Of a stretch of 5,356 bases of DNA, positions 1 through 4,798 are shown piece after piece. The stretch's first letter is position 1, and each line of letters starts with the position of its first letter. A program made the position numbers and the translations under genes. The notes under the pieces were generated by a model that saw nothing but the letters and a program-made list of their open reading frames with translations, was not told where the DNA came from and did not search any database. This DNA comes from Methylocystaceae bacterium (lineage in GTDB: Bacteria; Pseudomonadota; Alphaproteobacteria; Rhizobiales; Beijerinckiaceae). The DNA lies in the NCBI GenBank assembly GCA_003152255.1, contig PLZT01000248.1, positions 1 through 5,356 of the forward strand, given 5' to 3'.

Positions 1-54
1 ACCCACAAAAATTGCAGAAGAGCCCCTTCCAGTGGATGACAGCGGCGACGACGG

Positions 55-88
55 TCTTCTCTCGTCGCCCGCTGGCGACGAGAGAAGA
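55..88. repeat. perfect 15-bp inverted repeat with tetraloop
   Basis: TCTTCTCTCGTCGCC at 55-69 pairs perfectly with 74-88 around the 4-nt spacer CGCT. No T-run follows on either strand, so it is not a standard intrinsic terminator. It may be a transcription-stopping hairpin, a dyad protein-binding site or an element end. It lies about 75 bp beyond the stop of the minus-strand gene ending at 162, so it could shape the 3' end of that mRNA. Confidence 0.75.
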
Positions 89-101
89 GTTCAAAAGAAT
101 C

Positions 102-152
102 CCGCCGGGAAATGCTGCTATTCCCGCCGGTTCATTTTTCGGCGGCATTTTT
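102..152 (+). terminator. probable terminator region, possibly bidirectional
   Basis: Two overlapping hairpins are visible. CCGCCG (124-129) pairs with CGGCGG (140-145) and is followed by CATTTTT (146-152), a plausible plus-strand terminator for a gene entering from the left. Alternatively 102-111 pairs with 121-130 (9 of 10 bases); read on the minus strand this stem is followed a few bases later by TTCTTTT. The site lies just after the stop of the minus-strand gene at 162, as expected between convergent transcripts. Confidence 0.5.
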
Positions 153-161
153 GGCGGGGTT

Positions 162-860
162 TTAATGGTCCTTACGGGGCCTTCCGGGGATTCCTTTTAC
201 CCCCACGAGCGCTCGCGCTTTGCGAAATTGCTCCCGGGAGATGCGCGCGTGAAAATGCTCTTCGGCGGCCGTCCGGTCGGCCTTTTCGTTGAGCGGCTTG
301 ATCGTCTTTAAAAATTGACACAGTTCCGGCTCGCGGGCCCTCGCCAGGGGCTTGCGCTCTGCGGTTGACGGTGCCGCTTCGGCTTCGGGCTCAGGCAAAA
401 AATTCGCGTCCATCAGGGCTGACGCTAAGCGATTGTAAGCTTCCAGCACTTCATGCACGCGTAAGGCAGCCAGGGAAGCTTGAATCCACTTGGCGACGCC
501 TCGTGGGAGGCCGACGCTAATGCCGCAGTGAGCGTGGCCGTGCGCGTCGGGTTCGGCCGGGGCGCGCAACGCTTCGACGGTGAAATCATCGCGCGCGAAC
601 TGCGGCTCTAAGGCGAGGCGGTTGTTGCCCTCGCGCTTGGCGCGAGAGTTTGGCGTCGTGGAAATTCGGTCAGTTTCACCCATGGGAGCGCTCCCTCGCG
701 GCGCAACAGCGCCGCTAGTCGTTGAGAGATGGCCGGCCTGAATGGGTGAATTGATCGCCGTGGCGATTAGGGCCGATTTAGCCAATTTAATGCGCGAGCG
801 TTCCCGGTGCAAGGGTTGTAGTAGTCGTTGAATTTTGAAAGCTTTTTCAGCCGTCGCCAT
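162..860 (-). CDS. hypothetical protein, basic GRPRK C-terminus
   Basis: This is an open frame of 232 codons that I do not recognise. The first ~60 residues are Lys/Arg rich. Residues ~115-155 look helical (WIQASLAALRVHEVLEAYNRLASALM). The C-terminus (about 195-232) is a charged helix (HARISREQFRKARALVG) followed by GRPRK, an AT-hook-like basic tail, so DNA binding is a weak inference. Two starts are possible. ATG at 860 has only AAGG four bases upstream. ATG at 683 (MGETDR, 173 aa) has a better Shine-Dalgarno, GAGGGAG, about seven bases upstream, so the shorter form may be the true protein. No signal peptide or membrane segment is seen. Downstream lie hairpins that could end its transcript. 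No partner gene is adjacent on the same strand. Confidence 0.55.
   Translation of the reverse strand: MATAEKAFKIQRLLQPLHRERSRIKLAKSALIATAINSPIQAGHLSTTSGAVAPRGSAPMGETDRISTTPNSRAKREGNNRLALEPQFARDDFTVEALRAPAEPDAHGHAHCGISVGLPRGVAKWIQASLAALRVHEVLEAYNRLASALMDANFLPEPEAEAAPSTAERKPLARAREPELCQFLKTIKPLNEKADRTAAEEHFHARISREQFRKARALVGVKGIPGRPRKDH
684..695 (-). promoter_or_regulatory. perfect 12-bp palindrome over the RBS of the 683 start
   Basis: GGGAGCGCTCCC is a perfect palindrome directly before the ATG at 683. Its GGGAG is part of the best Shine-Dalgarno for that internal start. It could be an operator or a short hairpin that hides the RBS; it may also be chance in GC-rich DNA. Confidence 0.35.
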
Positions 861-1080
861 GTCGCCTTGCTCGGTGCGCCCTCGCCCACGCGAACGATAA
901 GCAGCAAGGCCAACTCCAGCCGAGTCCGCCCATTACTCGGAACTGCCGATGCGGCTCCTCCGCCGGCGCGGCCGTAGCGGCTTGAAAGCGCAACGAGATT
1001 AATCGCGCTTCCCCCTTGCCTTGGCGCCTTGGTAAGCAAATTGGTGTTACGAAACTGCTTGCCGAAAAAGCGCCAAAACC
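861..1080. other. intergenic region between divergent genes
   Basis: This 220-bp gap separates the minus-strand hypothetical gene from the plus-strand integrase-like gene. A minus-strand frame stays open across most of it (1039 to 767) but overlaps the gene ending at 162 and resembles nothing I know. I see no convincing promoter, tRNA 3' end or attachment-site repeat, although an integrase start is adjacent. Confidence 0.3.
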
Positions 1081-1599
1081 TTGAGAGTTAAACTAACGAC
1101 GTCCGGCGTCGCGGCCCTCGAGCGCCCTTCTGGCAAAGACCGCGCATTCGCCTGGGACTCCGGCCTCGCGGGCTTCGGGGTCGTCGTTTTCGCGAGCGGC
1201 AAGAAGACCTATATCGCCCAGTATCGCGAAGACGGGCGCTCGCGCCGCGTGACGATCGGCGACGTTGCGACCATGACTCTCGTTGAGGCGCGCTCGAAGG
1301 CGAGGACGCTGCTAGCCGGCGCGCGGAAGAAAACTCGTCGCCGCCGCGCTCACAAGCTCGAATCGAGCAGCCTCGAGCGGCCCGTCATGGATCATGAGGC
1401 GCAAGTGTCCCTCCGCCTGCACAAAAAGCTGCTCGCGAGAATCGACAAATGGACGGCTGACCATGCCTACGCCGCCCCGGGCGGGCTTTCCCGTTCGGCG
1501 GCGATTCGAATGCTGATCGAGCACACCTTGTCGGCGGAAGGGCGCTATTTGCCCGGAGGGTACCGAATCAGATTCGGCAATCGAAGGGTACGACGTTAA
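1081..1599 (+). CDS. chimeric ORF: tyrosine-integrase arm-binding domain joined to an RHH DNA-binding domain
   Basis: Residues ~1-84 match the N-terminal arm-type DNA-binding domain of phage and island tyrosine integrases (DUF4102/Arm-DNA-bind_3): KLT..GVAALERPSGKDR, AWDSGLAGFGV, SGKKTYIAQYR, RRVTIGD, LVEARSKARTLLAG. The core-binding and catalytic domains with the R..HxxR..Y residues are absent, so this part cannot recombine DNA. Residues ~85-102 are a basic linker. Residues ~103-152 form a ribbon-helix-helix domain of the CopG/Arc/MetJ type: strand QVSLRL (108-113), helix KKLLARIDKWTADH, then LSRSAAIRMLIEHTL. The RHH part may be translated on its own from ATG at 1387 (70 aa), though no strong RBS precedes it. 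The only start for the whole ORF is TTG at 1081, also without a clear RBS. Most likely an integrase remnant fused by deletion to a plasmid-type RHH gene. Confidence 0.75.
   Translation: MRVKLTTSGVAALERPSGKDRAFAWDSGLAGFGVVVFASGKKTYIAQYREDGRSRRVTIGDVATMTLVEARSKARTLLAGARKKTRRRRAHKLESSSLERPVMDHEAQVSLRLHKKLLARIDKWTADHAYAAPGGLSRSAAIRMLIEHTLSAEGRYLPGGYRIRFGNRRVRR
1356..1368. promoter_or_regulatory. small dyad GCTCGA-A-TCGAGC
   Basis: A perfect 6+1+6 palindrome lies 19 bp before the possible RHH start at 1387. RHH repressors commonly bind short palindromes upstream of their own gene, so it could be an autoregulatory operator. This rests on position only, and no promoter hexamers are evident around it. 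Confidence 0.25.
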
Positions 1600-1741
1600 A
1601 CGCAAGACGCCCGCGCCGAAAGTTTACGGTCCCGACGCTTCTAAACGTGCGGCCGCAATTGCGAAGCGTGATGCCGCGCTGCTCGCTGATAAATACATTT
1701 CGCGCGACGGCGCGTCCAAAGAGAGGAAGCCGGACACGTAA
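1550..1741 (+). pseudogene. frameshifted C-terminal tail of the RHH protein
   Basis: The RHH frame ends at 1599 with an atypical tail (RYLPGGYRIRFGNRRVRR). The +1 frame is open from 1517 to TAA at 1739-1741 and reads ESDSAIEGYDVKRKTPAPK, then a charged helical tail DASKRAAAIAKRDAALLADKY and SRDGASKERKPDT. It has no ATG, GTG or TTG of its own after the upstream stop at 1514-1516 and before the tail. This composition fits the Lys/Ala/Glu-rich C-termini common on alphaproteobacterial RHH proteins. A one-base indel near 1550-1575 would restore an RHH protein of about 117 aa from ATG 1387. Sequencing error, real mutation or programmed +1 frameshifting cannot be told apart here. Confidence 0.45.
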
Positions 1742-1764
1742 TCAAATACGATGTCCCTTCAGCT

Positions 1765-2044
1765 TTGATGACTTTCGCCTCGCCGCCGCCGACCGTTCCG
1801 CCAGCCGACGCTTGGCACAATTGCGCGCCAGTCGCGTTCATCGACACGCCTGAACGACGGGGCCTGGCGCTGCCGCGCCGCTTACATTTCGACCGTGGCG
1901 TGCGGCCCGAGATTATTGCTGTCACGAGCATGATGCTCCGCGAATACGCCGGGCCGGGTTGCTGTGTTCATCGGCAGGCGTAAGTTTCCGGCCACAAGTC
2001 TGTTTGGGATCGAGCGGGAGACGCACGCAGAGTCACGCCACTGA
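1765..2044 (+). pseudogene. unrecognised small gene, probably frameshifted
   Basis: The frame opening at 1765 (MMTFASPPPTVPPADAW...) runs to TAA at 1983 and contains protein-like sequence (LPRRLHFDRGVRPEIIAVTSMMLREYAGP). Its last residues look unnatural, while the +1 frame from about 1950 reads RVAVFIGRRKFPATSLFGIE and ends at TGA 2042-2044. Joining the two within the G/C run at ~1948-1958 would give a protein of roughly 92 aa. No clear RBS precedes 1765 and I do not recognise the family. It may be a decaying gene or non-coding. Confidence 0.3.
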
Positions 2045-2226
2045 GCCAAATCAGCAGGAGCGACGCGGCTGTCGGGTCTACCCCAATTAAACTGGCCAAC
2101 TCCTTCAACGCCTCGCGAAAAACCGCAGCCGCCCTGTTCCAGCTTCGAAACATTGGGAGCGGACCGCTTGGCGCCGCCAGGGGCGAGACGCGCGGACCGC
2201 GACGACCGCATCACCCCCCTCCGGAA
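1968..2226 (-). pseudogene. possible broken XRE-family HTH repressor
   Basis: On the minus strand, NVSKLEQGG (2154-2128) matches the end of the recognition helix of XRE/Cro-type regulators. After a +1 shift at the five-base homopolymer 2118-2122, the next frame reads EALKELASLIGVDPTA (2114 down to about 2067), the usual helix 4-5 consensus followed by VDP. Upstream pieces resemble helix 2 (RVSPLAAPSG) in yet another frame. A good RBS (GGAGG, five bases before ATG 2213-2211) exists, but the frames do not join without two or more shifts. Either a decayed repressor or chance; plus-strand reading is also partly open here. Confidence 0.25.
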
Positions 2227-2251
2227 ACCAGCCCACGGCGCGGATTCGTCC

Positions 2252-2275
2252 GGCGCCTTTCGGCGTCTCTTTTTT
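2252..2275 (+). terminator. intrinsic terminator upstream of the DUF932 unit
   Basis: GGCGCC (2252-2257) pairs with GGCGTC (2262-2267), one G-T pair, around the loop TTTC, followed by TCTTTTTT. This is a standard plus-strand rho-independent terminator. It shows that plus-strand transcription from the 1081-2044 region is expected to end before the promoter at 2298. Confidence 0.75.
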
Positions 2276-2297
2276 GAGCTTTTCGCCAGACGAGAGC

Positions 2298-2326
2298 TTG
2301 ACAGTAGGATGATATTCCTATACCCT
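2298..2326 (+). promoter_or_regulatory. sigma70-type promoter with a dyad in the spacer
   Basis: A perfect -35 box TTGACA (2298-2303) is followed 17 bp later by TACCCT (2321-2326), or 15 bp later by TATACC (2319-2324). Within the spacer, TAGGA (2305-2309) and TCCTA (2316-2320) form an inverted repeat with a 6-bp gap, well placed for a repressor. The transcript would start near 2333 and reach the DUF932 start after about 47 nt. The preceding terminator supports an independent transcription unit. Confidence 0.65.
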
Positions 2327-2342
2327 GAAAAGGCGGCAGCCG

Positions 2343-2371
2343 CGCCCCGGTTTGGGGCGAGCCATCAGGAG
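2343..2371 (+). promoter_or_regulatory. 5'-UTR hairpin and RBS of the DUF932 gene
   Basis: CGCCCC (2343-2348) pairs perfectly with GGGGCG (2354-2359) around GGTTT. Eight bases later comes the Shine-Dalgarno AGGAG (2367-2371), eight bases before ATG 2380. This spacing picks 2380 over the second ATG at 2386. The hairpin may stabilise the 5' end or modulate initiation; there is no T-run, so it is not a terminator. Confidence 0.6.
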
Positions 2372-2379
2372 TAACCAGC

Positions 2380-3399
2380 ATGGACATGAAGCCCACGAAG
2401 CCCACGAAACCCCCGCAAACCGCCGGTCCTACCGCGAACATCTACGACCGCGCGACCTCGACGATTCTGGGCGCCATCGAGCCGAATCCTTCGCGGACCG
2501 GACGGCCTTGGGTTAGCGACGCCGTTTACGCCCCCGGCGCCGCCCGTTTTGACGACGGCGCGCGGGCGCTTTCACAGGACGAAATGCGCCGCGCCGCCCC
2601 GTCGATTTTCGCGGCTCGGCCGCACATCAGTCGTTCCGAACGCTTTCGCGCCATCTCGACCATCGAGGTTTTGCAGGGCCTGGAACAAGAGGGCTTCTTC
2701 GCCGTCGGCGCGAGGCAGTCGGGATCGCGGGACCCCACCAAGACCGACTACACCAGGCACTTGATCCGGCTGCGCCGGCTAGACAATGCGCGGCATTACC
2801 GAGTCGGCGACACGGTTTGCGAAATCATCTTGCGGAACGCCAATGACGGCACGACCGCCTATGAGTTGATGGCCGGCTTGTATCGCATCCGCTGCCTGAA
2901 CTCGCTGGTGGCGCAAATCGCGACCCTCGAATCCATCAAGGTCCGCCACTCCGGCGACGCGCTGGAAAAGGTCATCGACGGAACCTATCGCGTGCTTGGA
3001 CAGGTCGACGCGGTGTTGGCCGCGCCACAGGACTGGAGCCGCATCGCGCTCGATTACGACGCGAGGGCCGCGCTGGCTGCGAGCGCGCATGCGCTGCGCT
3101 TCGGCGACGCCGAGGGCAACGCCAAGACGCCCATCAAGCCGGAGCAGCTGCTCGCGCCGCGCCGCGCCGACGACCGCGCCGACGACCTTTGGACGGTAAT
3201 GAATGTCGTTCAGGAGAACGTCATTCGCGGCGGCCTGTCGGCGCGCGGGCCGGCGACCACGGACCAGCAAGGACGCTGGCGACGCGGCCGCCTGGTGACG
3301 ACGCGCGCCATCAACAACATCGACCAGGACGTGAGGCTCAACAGGGCGCTGTGGGGCCTCGGCGAGCGCATGGCCCGCGTGCTCGGACGGGCTGCGTAG
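2380..3399 (+). CDS. DUF932 domain protein (phage/plasmid-related)
   Basis: The protein of 339 aa matches the DUF932 family, found on plasmids, prophages and islands; its biochemical function is unknown. A short KPT-repeat, Pro-rich N-terminus (4-12) is followed by family hallmarks: LSQDEMRRAAPSIFA (64-78), SRSERF..ISTIEVLQGLEQEGFFAVGARQS (84-114), HLIRLRR (127-133), GDTVCEIILRNANDGTTAYELMAGLYRIRCLNSLV (143-177), IKVRHSG (186-192), PEQLLAPRRADD (254-265), DLWTVMNVVQENVIRGGL (269-286) and IDQDVRLNRALWGLGERMA (314-332). Length and motif order look complete, so the gene is probably intact. It is likely cytoplasmic; no signal peptide or membrane segment is seen. It has its own promoter with a possible operator, a good RBS and a terminator at 3470, so it is probably monocistronic. 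No catalytic residues can be assigned. Confidence 0.95.
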   Translation: MDMKPTKPTKPPQTAGPTANIYDRATSTILGAIEPNPSRTGRPWVSDAVYAPGAARFDDGARALSQDEMRRAAPSIFAARPHISRSERFRAISTIEVLQGLEQEGFFAVGARQSGSRDPTKTDYTRHLIRLRRLDNARHYRVGDTVCEIILRNANDGTTAYELMAGLYRIRCLNSLVAQIATLESIKVRHSGDALEKVIDGTYRVLGQVDAVLAAPQDWSRIALDYDARAALAASAHALRFGDAEGNAKTPIKPEQLLAPRRADDRADDLWTVMNVVQENVIRGGLSARGPATTDQQGRWRRGRLVTTRAINNIDQDVRLNRALWGLGERMARVLGRAA

Positions 3400-3469
3400 C
3401 ACCCCCCCCTTTCGCGCAGCGCGGCGACGCGCCGGTGATCGCAAGCACAAGCATCGGAAGACAGCGCGG

Positions 3470-3495
3470 GGCCCGGCAGCGGGTCTTTTTCTTTT
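3470..3495 (+). terminator. intrinsic terminator of the DUF932 gene
   Basis: GGCCCG (3470-3475) pairs with CGGGTC (3480-3485), one G-T pair, with loop GCAG, followed by TTTTTCTTTT. It lies 70 bp after the DUF932 stop. An eight-C run (3402-3409) sits between. Confidence 0.75.
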
Positions 3496-3530
3496 GCGAA
3501 CATCCTTCGGCGACGTCGCGCGCGCCGCGC

Positions 3531-3935
3531 TCAAAGCCCCGCCGCCGCGACATTGATCGCGGCGGCCGCGGGCAAGGCCAAGCGCGACGCCGGCGTCCGC
3601 GGCGACGCCACGCCGGCGCCAAGCAGGCGAGAACATCGCTGAAAGCCCCAGGAATCGGCCAATAGTACACATTGAGACAAACGTACTATTGAAAATACCG
3701 CCTCGCGCGGGGCGCCGCCGGCTTTGGCGGCTTTTACCGTTTGAACGGCATGCCCGCTGGTCACATAACGGGCCGCCGCCCGCTCGCTTAAGCGGGGTGC
3801 CTCATCGCTGTTGTCCGGAACATCGAACGCTCTGGCGTTACGTTCGTCAAGCGCATCGTCCATGCGCCGGAGCCACGTGGCGTGGCCTCCATAGCGCGGC
3901 TCGCGCGGCTCAGAGCGACGGCGGCCTAAAATCAC
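3531..3935 (-). CDS. doubtful hypothetical ORF
   Basis: A minus-strand frame opens at GTG 3935, right after an in-frame stop, and runs 134 codons; ATG at 3863 is an alternative. The first ~75 residues look protein-like (WLRRMDDALDERNARAFDVPDNSDEAPRLSERAA, written here with its likely helix). The C-terminal half coincides with repeat copy A and becomes compositionally odd (VFSIVRLSQCVLLADSW, then Ala-rich). No RBS is seen at either start. The overlap with a structured repeat and with a plus-strand terminator argues that at least the 3' part is not coding. Family not recognised. Confidence 0.25.
   Translation of the reverse strand: MILGRRRSEPREPRYGGHATWLRRMDDALDERNARAFDVPDNSDEAPRLSERAAARYVTSGHAVQTVKAAKAGGAPREAVFSIVRLSQCVLLADSWGFQRCSRLLGAGVASPRTPASRLALPAAAAINVAAAGL
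3541..3566. repeat. perfect 10-bp GC-rich inverted repeat
   Basis: GCCGCCGCGA (3541-3550) pairs with TCGCGGCGGC (3557-3566) around CATTGA. There is no T-run on either strand. It begins about 70 bp before repeat copy A, and the heptamer ACATTGA (3550-3556) recurs in the loop of that copy (3669-3675). Confidence 0.65.
3610..3721 (+). repeat. structured repeat element, copy A
   Basis: This copy aligns to 4889-5000 in direct orientation with roughly 70% identity. Its ends, ACGCCGGCGCC and GGCGCCGCCGG, are inverted repeats (9 of 11). The central stem pairs 3660-3668 (CAATAGTAC) with 3683-3691 (GTACTATTG), 9 bp perfect, around a 14-nt loop ending GACAAAC. A smaller hairpin CGCC...GGCG follows (within ~3700-3714). 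It lies downstream of the DUF932 terminator. Strand is assigned because a plus-strand terminator (3714-3735) overlaps its 3' end; no promoter was found. It may be a small RNA, a MITE-like element or a protein-binding site. Confidence 0.7.
3714..3735 (+). terminator. terminator-like hairpin at the 3' end of copy A
   Basis: GCCGCC (3714-3719) pairs with GGCGGC (3726-3731), loop GGCTTT, followed by TTTT. It would end a plus-strand RNA spanning copy A. Copy B lacks the T-run at the matching place. A second small dyad, CCGTT-TG-AACGG, follows at 3737-3748. Confidence 0.5.
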
Positions 3936-4129
3936 GCGTAGTCATGCAAATGGCCGCGCGAGCGGCGCGCGTCCCCCGCGCGTGAACCATGGGCCAGCCC
4001 GGGGCCCGGCTGGCCCAATATTCCGCCTGACACGGGCGGCGCATCTTCGCAAAAAGGCGCCGTCACGAGGTTCTGTAGAAGCTCCCTGACGGCGCTTCTC
4101 CTTCGTTGAAGCTTCCTCATGGTCATCAT
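3932..4129 (-). CDS. small ORF with strong RBS, interrupted by an intrinsic terminator
   Basis: Minus-strand ATG at 4129 is preceded by AAGGAG with about seven bases of spacing, the best RBS in this region (ATGs at 4126 and 4120 follow). The frame gives 65 aa beginning MMTMRKLQRRRSAVRELLQN, a basic amphipathic start, then a Gly/Pro-rich part with no recognised domain. A terminator hairpin with T-run (4095-4051) lies inside it, after about 11-26 codons. So either only a short peptide is made from a truncated mRNA, or readthrough is regulated. A stem upstream (arms at 4192-4200 and 4141-4149) ends against the RBS. Confidence 0.4.
   Translation of the reverse strand: MMTMRKLQRRRSAVRELLQNLVTAPFCEDAPPVSGGILGQPGPGLAHGSRAGDARRSRGHLHDYA
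3990..4017. repeat. perfect 10-bp inverted repeat, 8-bp spacer
   Basis: TGGGCCAGCC (3990-3999) and GGCTGGCCCA (4008-4017) flank CGGGGCCC. No T-run follows on either strand, so it is not an intrinsic terminator. Its symmetry suits a dimeric DNA-binding protein or an RNA hairpin in the minus-strand transcript. Confidence 0.6.
4051..4095 (-). terminator. long intrinsic terminator on the minus strand
   Basis: GCGCCGTCA (minus strand, 4095-4087) pairs perfectly with TGACGGCGC (4065-4057). The stem continues inward through GAG/CTC and TTCT/AGAA with small mismatches to a 2-nt loop. TTTTT (4055-4051) follows one base later. This is the strongest terminator in the window. It serves a minus-strand transcript that starts upstream of about 4225. 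Confidence 0.75.
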
Positions 4130-4140
4130 GATGCTTCTCC

Positions 4141-4223
4141 TTGTTGGGATAGCTCGACAACGGGCCTGAAGAACCAGCTCTCAAGCGCTGTTCCCAACAA
4201 CAGCATGAATCAAGCGCTGTTGT
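4141..4223 (-). promoter_or_regulatory. leader with mutually exclusive stems next to an RBS
   Basis: Three stems share bases: ACAACAGC/GCTGTTGT (4216-4223 with 4197-4204), GCTGTT/AACAGC (4187-4192 with 4199-4204), and TTGTTGGGA/TCCCAACAA (4141-4149 with 4192-4200). The 12-mer TCAAGCGCTGTT occurs twice, at 4181 and 4210. On the minus strand the last arm of the third stem runs directly into AAGGAG, the RBS of the ORF at 4129, so forming it could limit ribosome access. No clear promoter was found upstream. The plus strand could instead carry recombination or binding sites, given the resolvase remnant nearby. Confidence 0.5.
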
Positions 4224-4289
4224 GGTTAGCGCCACGCCTTCGCTGAAGAATTCTGGCGGGTGTTGGTAATTTATCGCTTAAGCTCTTGA

Positions 4290-4514
4290 TCGGCGCGTCC
4301 ATCCTCGGTCACGTCCGAGCGGGTAAGGCGACGGCCTATATGGCATGACAAGCGGGCAAGGTCGCGCGGCGTGAAGATGGGAAGGCCGCCGAAGTTCACC
4401 GACCATCGGAAGCGCGAGCCGATCCGGCGACGCGATGATGGCGACGAGACGCTTGCCGAAATTGGTCGCGGTTATAATGTGAGCCACTCGACGATTTCGA
4501 GGCTCAAGGCATGA
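4290..4514 (+). pseudogene. 3' fragment of a serine resolvase (C-terminal HTH)
   Basis: From ATG 4377 the 45-aa frame reads MGRPPKFTDHRKR...DETLAEIGRGYNVSHSTISRLKA, the C-terminal helix-turn-helix (HTH_7) of Tn3/Hin-type resolvases and invertases. The frame is open upstream to 4290, and KRARSRGVK before the GRPPK fits the usual linker after the catalytic domain. The catalytic domain with its Ser nucleophile and conserved Arg residues is missing; sequence before about 4347 no longer resembles a resolvase. ATG 4377 has no RBS, so a truncated gene is more likely than a free-standing HTH protein. If made, the peptide could bind DNA at old res-type sites but could not recombine them. The stop TGA overlaps the WGR start (ATGA, 4511-4514), so its translation could feed the next gene. 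Confidence 0.75.
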
Positions 4515-4798
4515 CGCCAACGCAAACCGACATCGAGGACTGGCTGGCCGCGCAAGAGGCGCGCCTGCTCTATTCCGTGCGGCTTTGCCGTATTGACCCA
4601 GACAAGAACATGGCTCGATTCTATCGCGTTGCCGTGGAACGCGATTTATTCGGCATGTGGTGTTTGATCCGCGAGTGGGGCCGTATCGGACGCGGTGGAC
4701 AAATGCGCATGATCCCTTACGCCACGCCCATGGAGGCCCATGCCGCGCTGCGGAAGCAGCGCCACGCCAAGGAGCGACGGGGATATATTTTGGGATGA
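4511..4798 (+). CDS. WGR domain protein
   Basis: The protein of 95 aa consists almost entirely of one WGR domain: YSVRLCRIDPDKNMARFYRVAVERDLFGMWCLIREWGRIG (21-60, with the signature W56-G57-R58), then MRMIPYATPMEAHAALRKQRHAKERRGYI (65-93). The WGR domain is a nucleic-acid-associated fold also found in PARP1-3 and in many small bacterial proteins of unknown role, often on alphaproteobacterial plasmids and islands. The first 20 residues form a short acidic helix (IEDWLAAQEARLL). The start at 4511 is chosen from the ATGA overlap with the resolvase fragment and AAGG two bases upstream. It looks complete and cytoplasmic. A nucleic-acid-binding role is inference; no enzyme domain is attached. Confidence 0.93.
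   Translation: MTPTQTDIEDWLAAQEARLLYSVRLCRIDPDKNMARFYRVAVERDLFGMWCLIREWGRIGRGGQMRMIPYATPMEAHAALRKQRHAKERRGYILG

Noticed and set aside
12..311. Plus-strand ORFs at 12-311 and 32-292
   Set aside because: They overlap the better minus-strand ORF ending at 162 and cross the strong hairpins at 55-152; no RBS or recognisable protein.
767..1039. Minus-strand 90-aa ORF
   Set aside because: It overlaps the 5' end of the 162-860 gene in another frame, and its start lacks an RBS. The middle (LALLLIVRVGEG) is mildly protein-like but not enough to call.
3189..3665. Plus-strand 158-aa ORF overlapping the end of DUF932
   Set aside because: Arg/Pro-rich out-of-frame translation that runs through the DUF932 terminator and copy A.
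2779..3672. Minus-strand 297-aa ORF opposite DUF932
   Set aside because: Arg/Ala-rich shadow frame of a well-supported DUF932 gene with high third-position GC.
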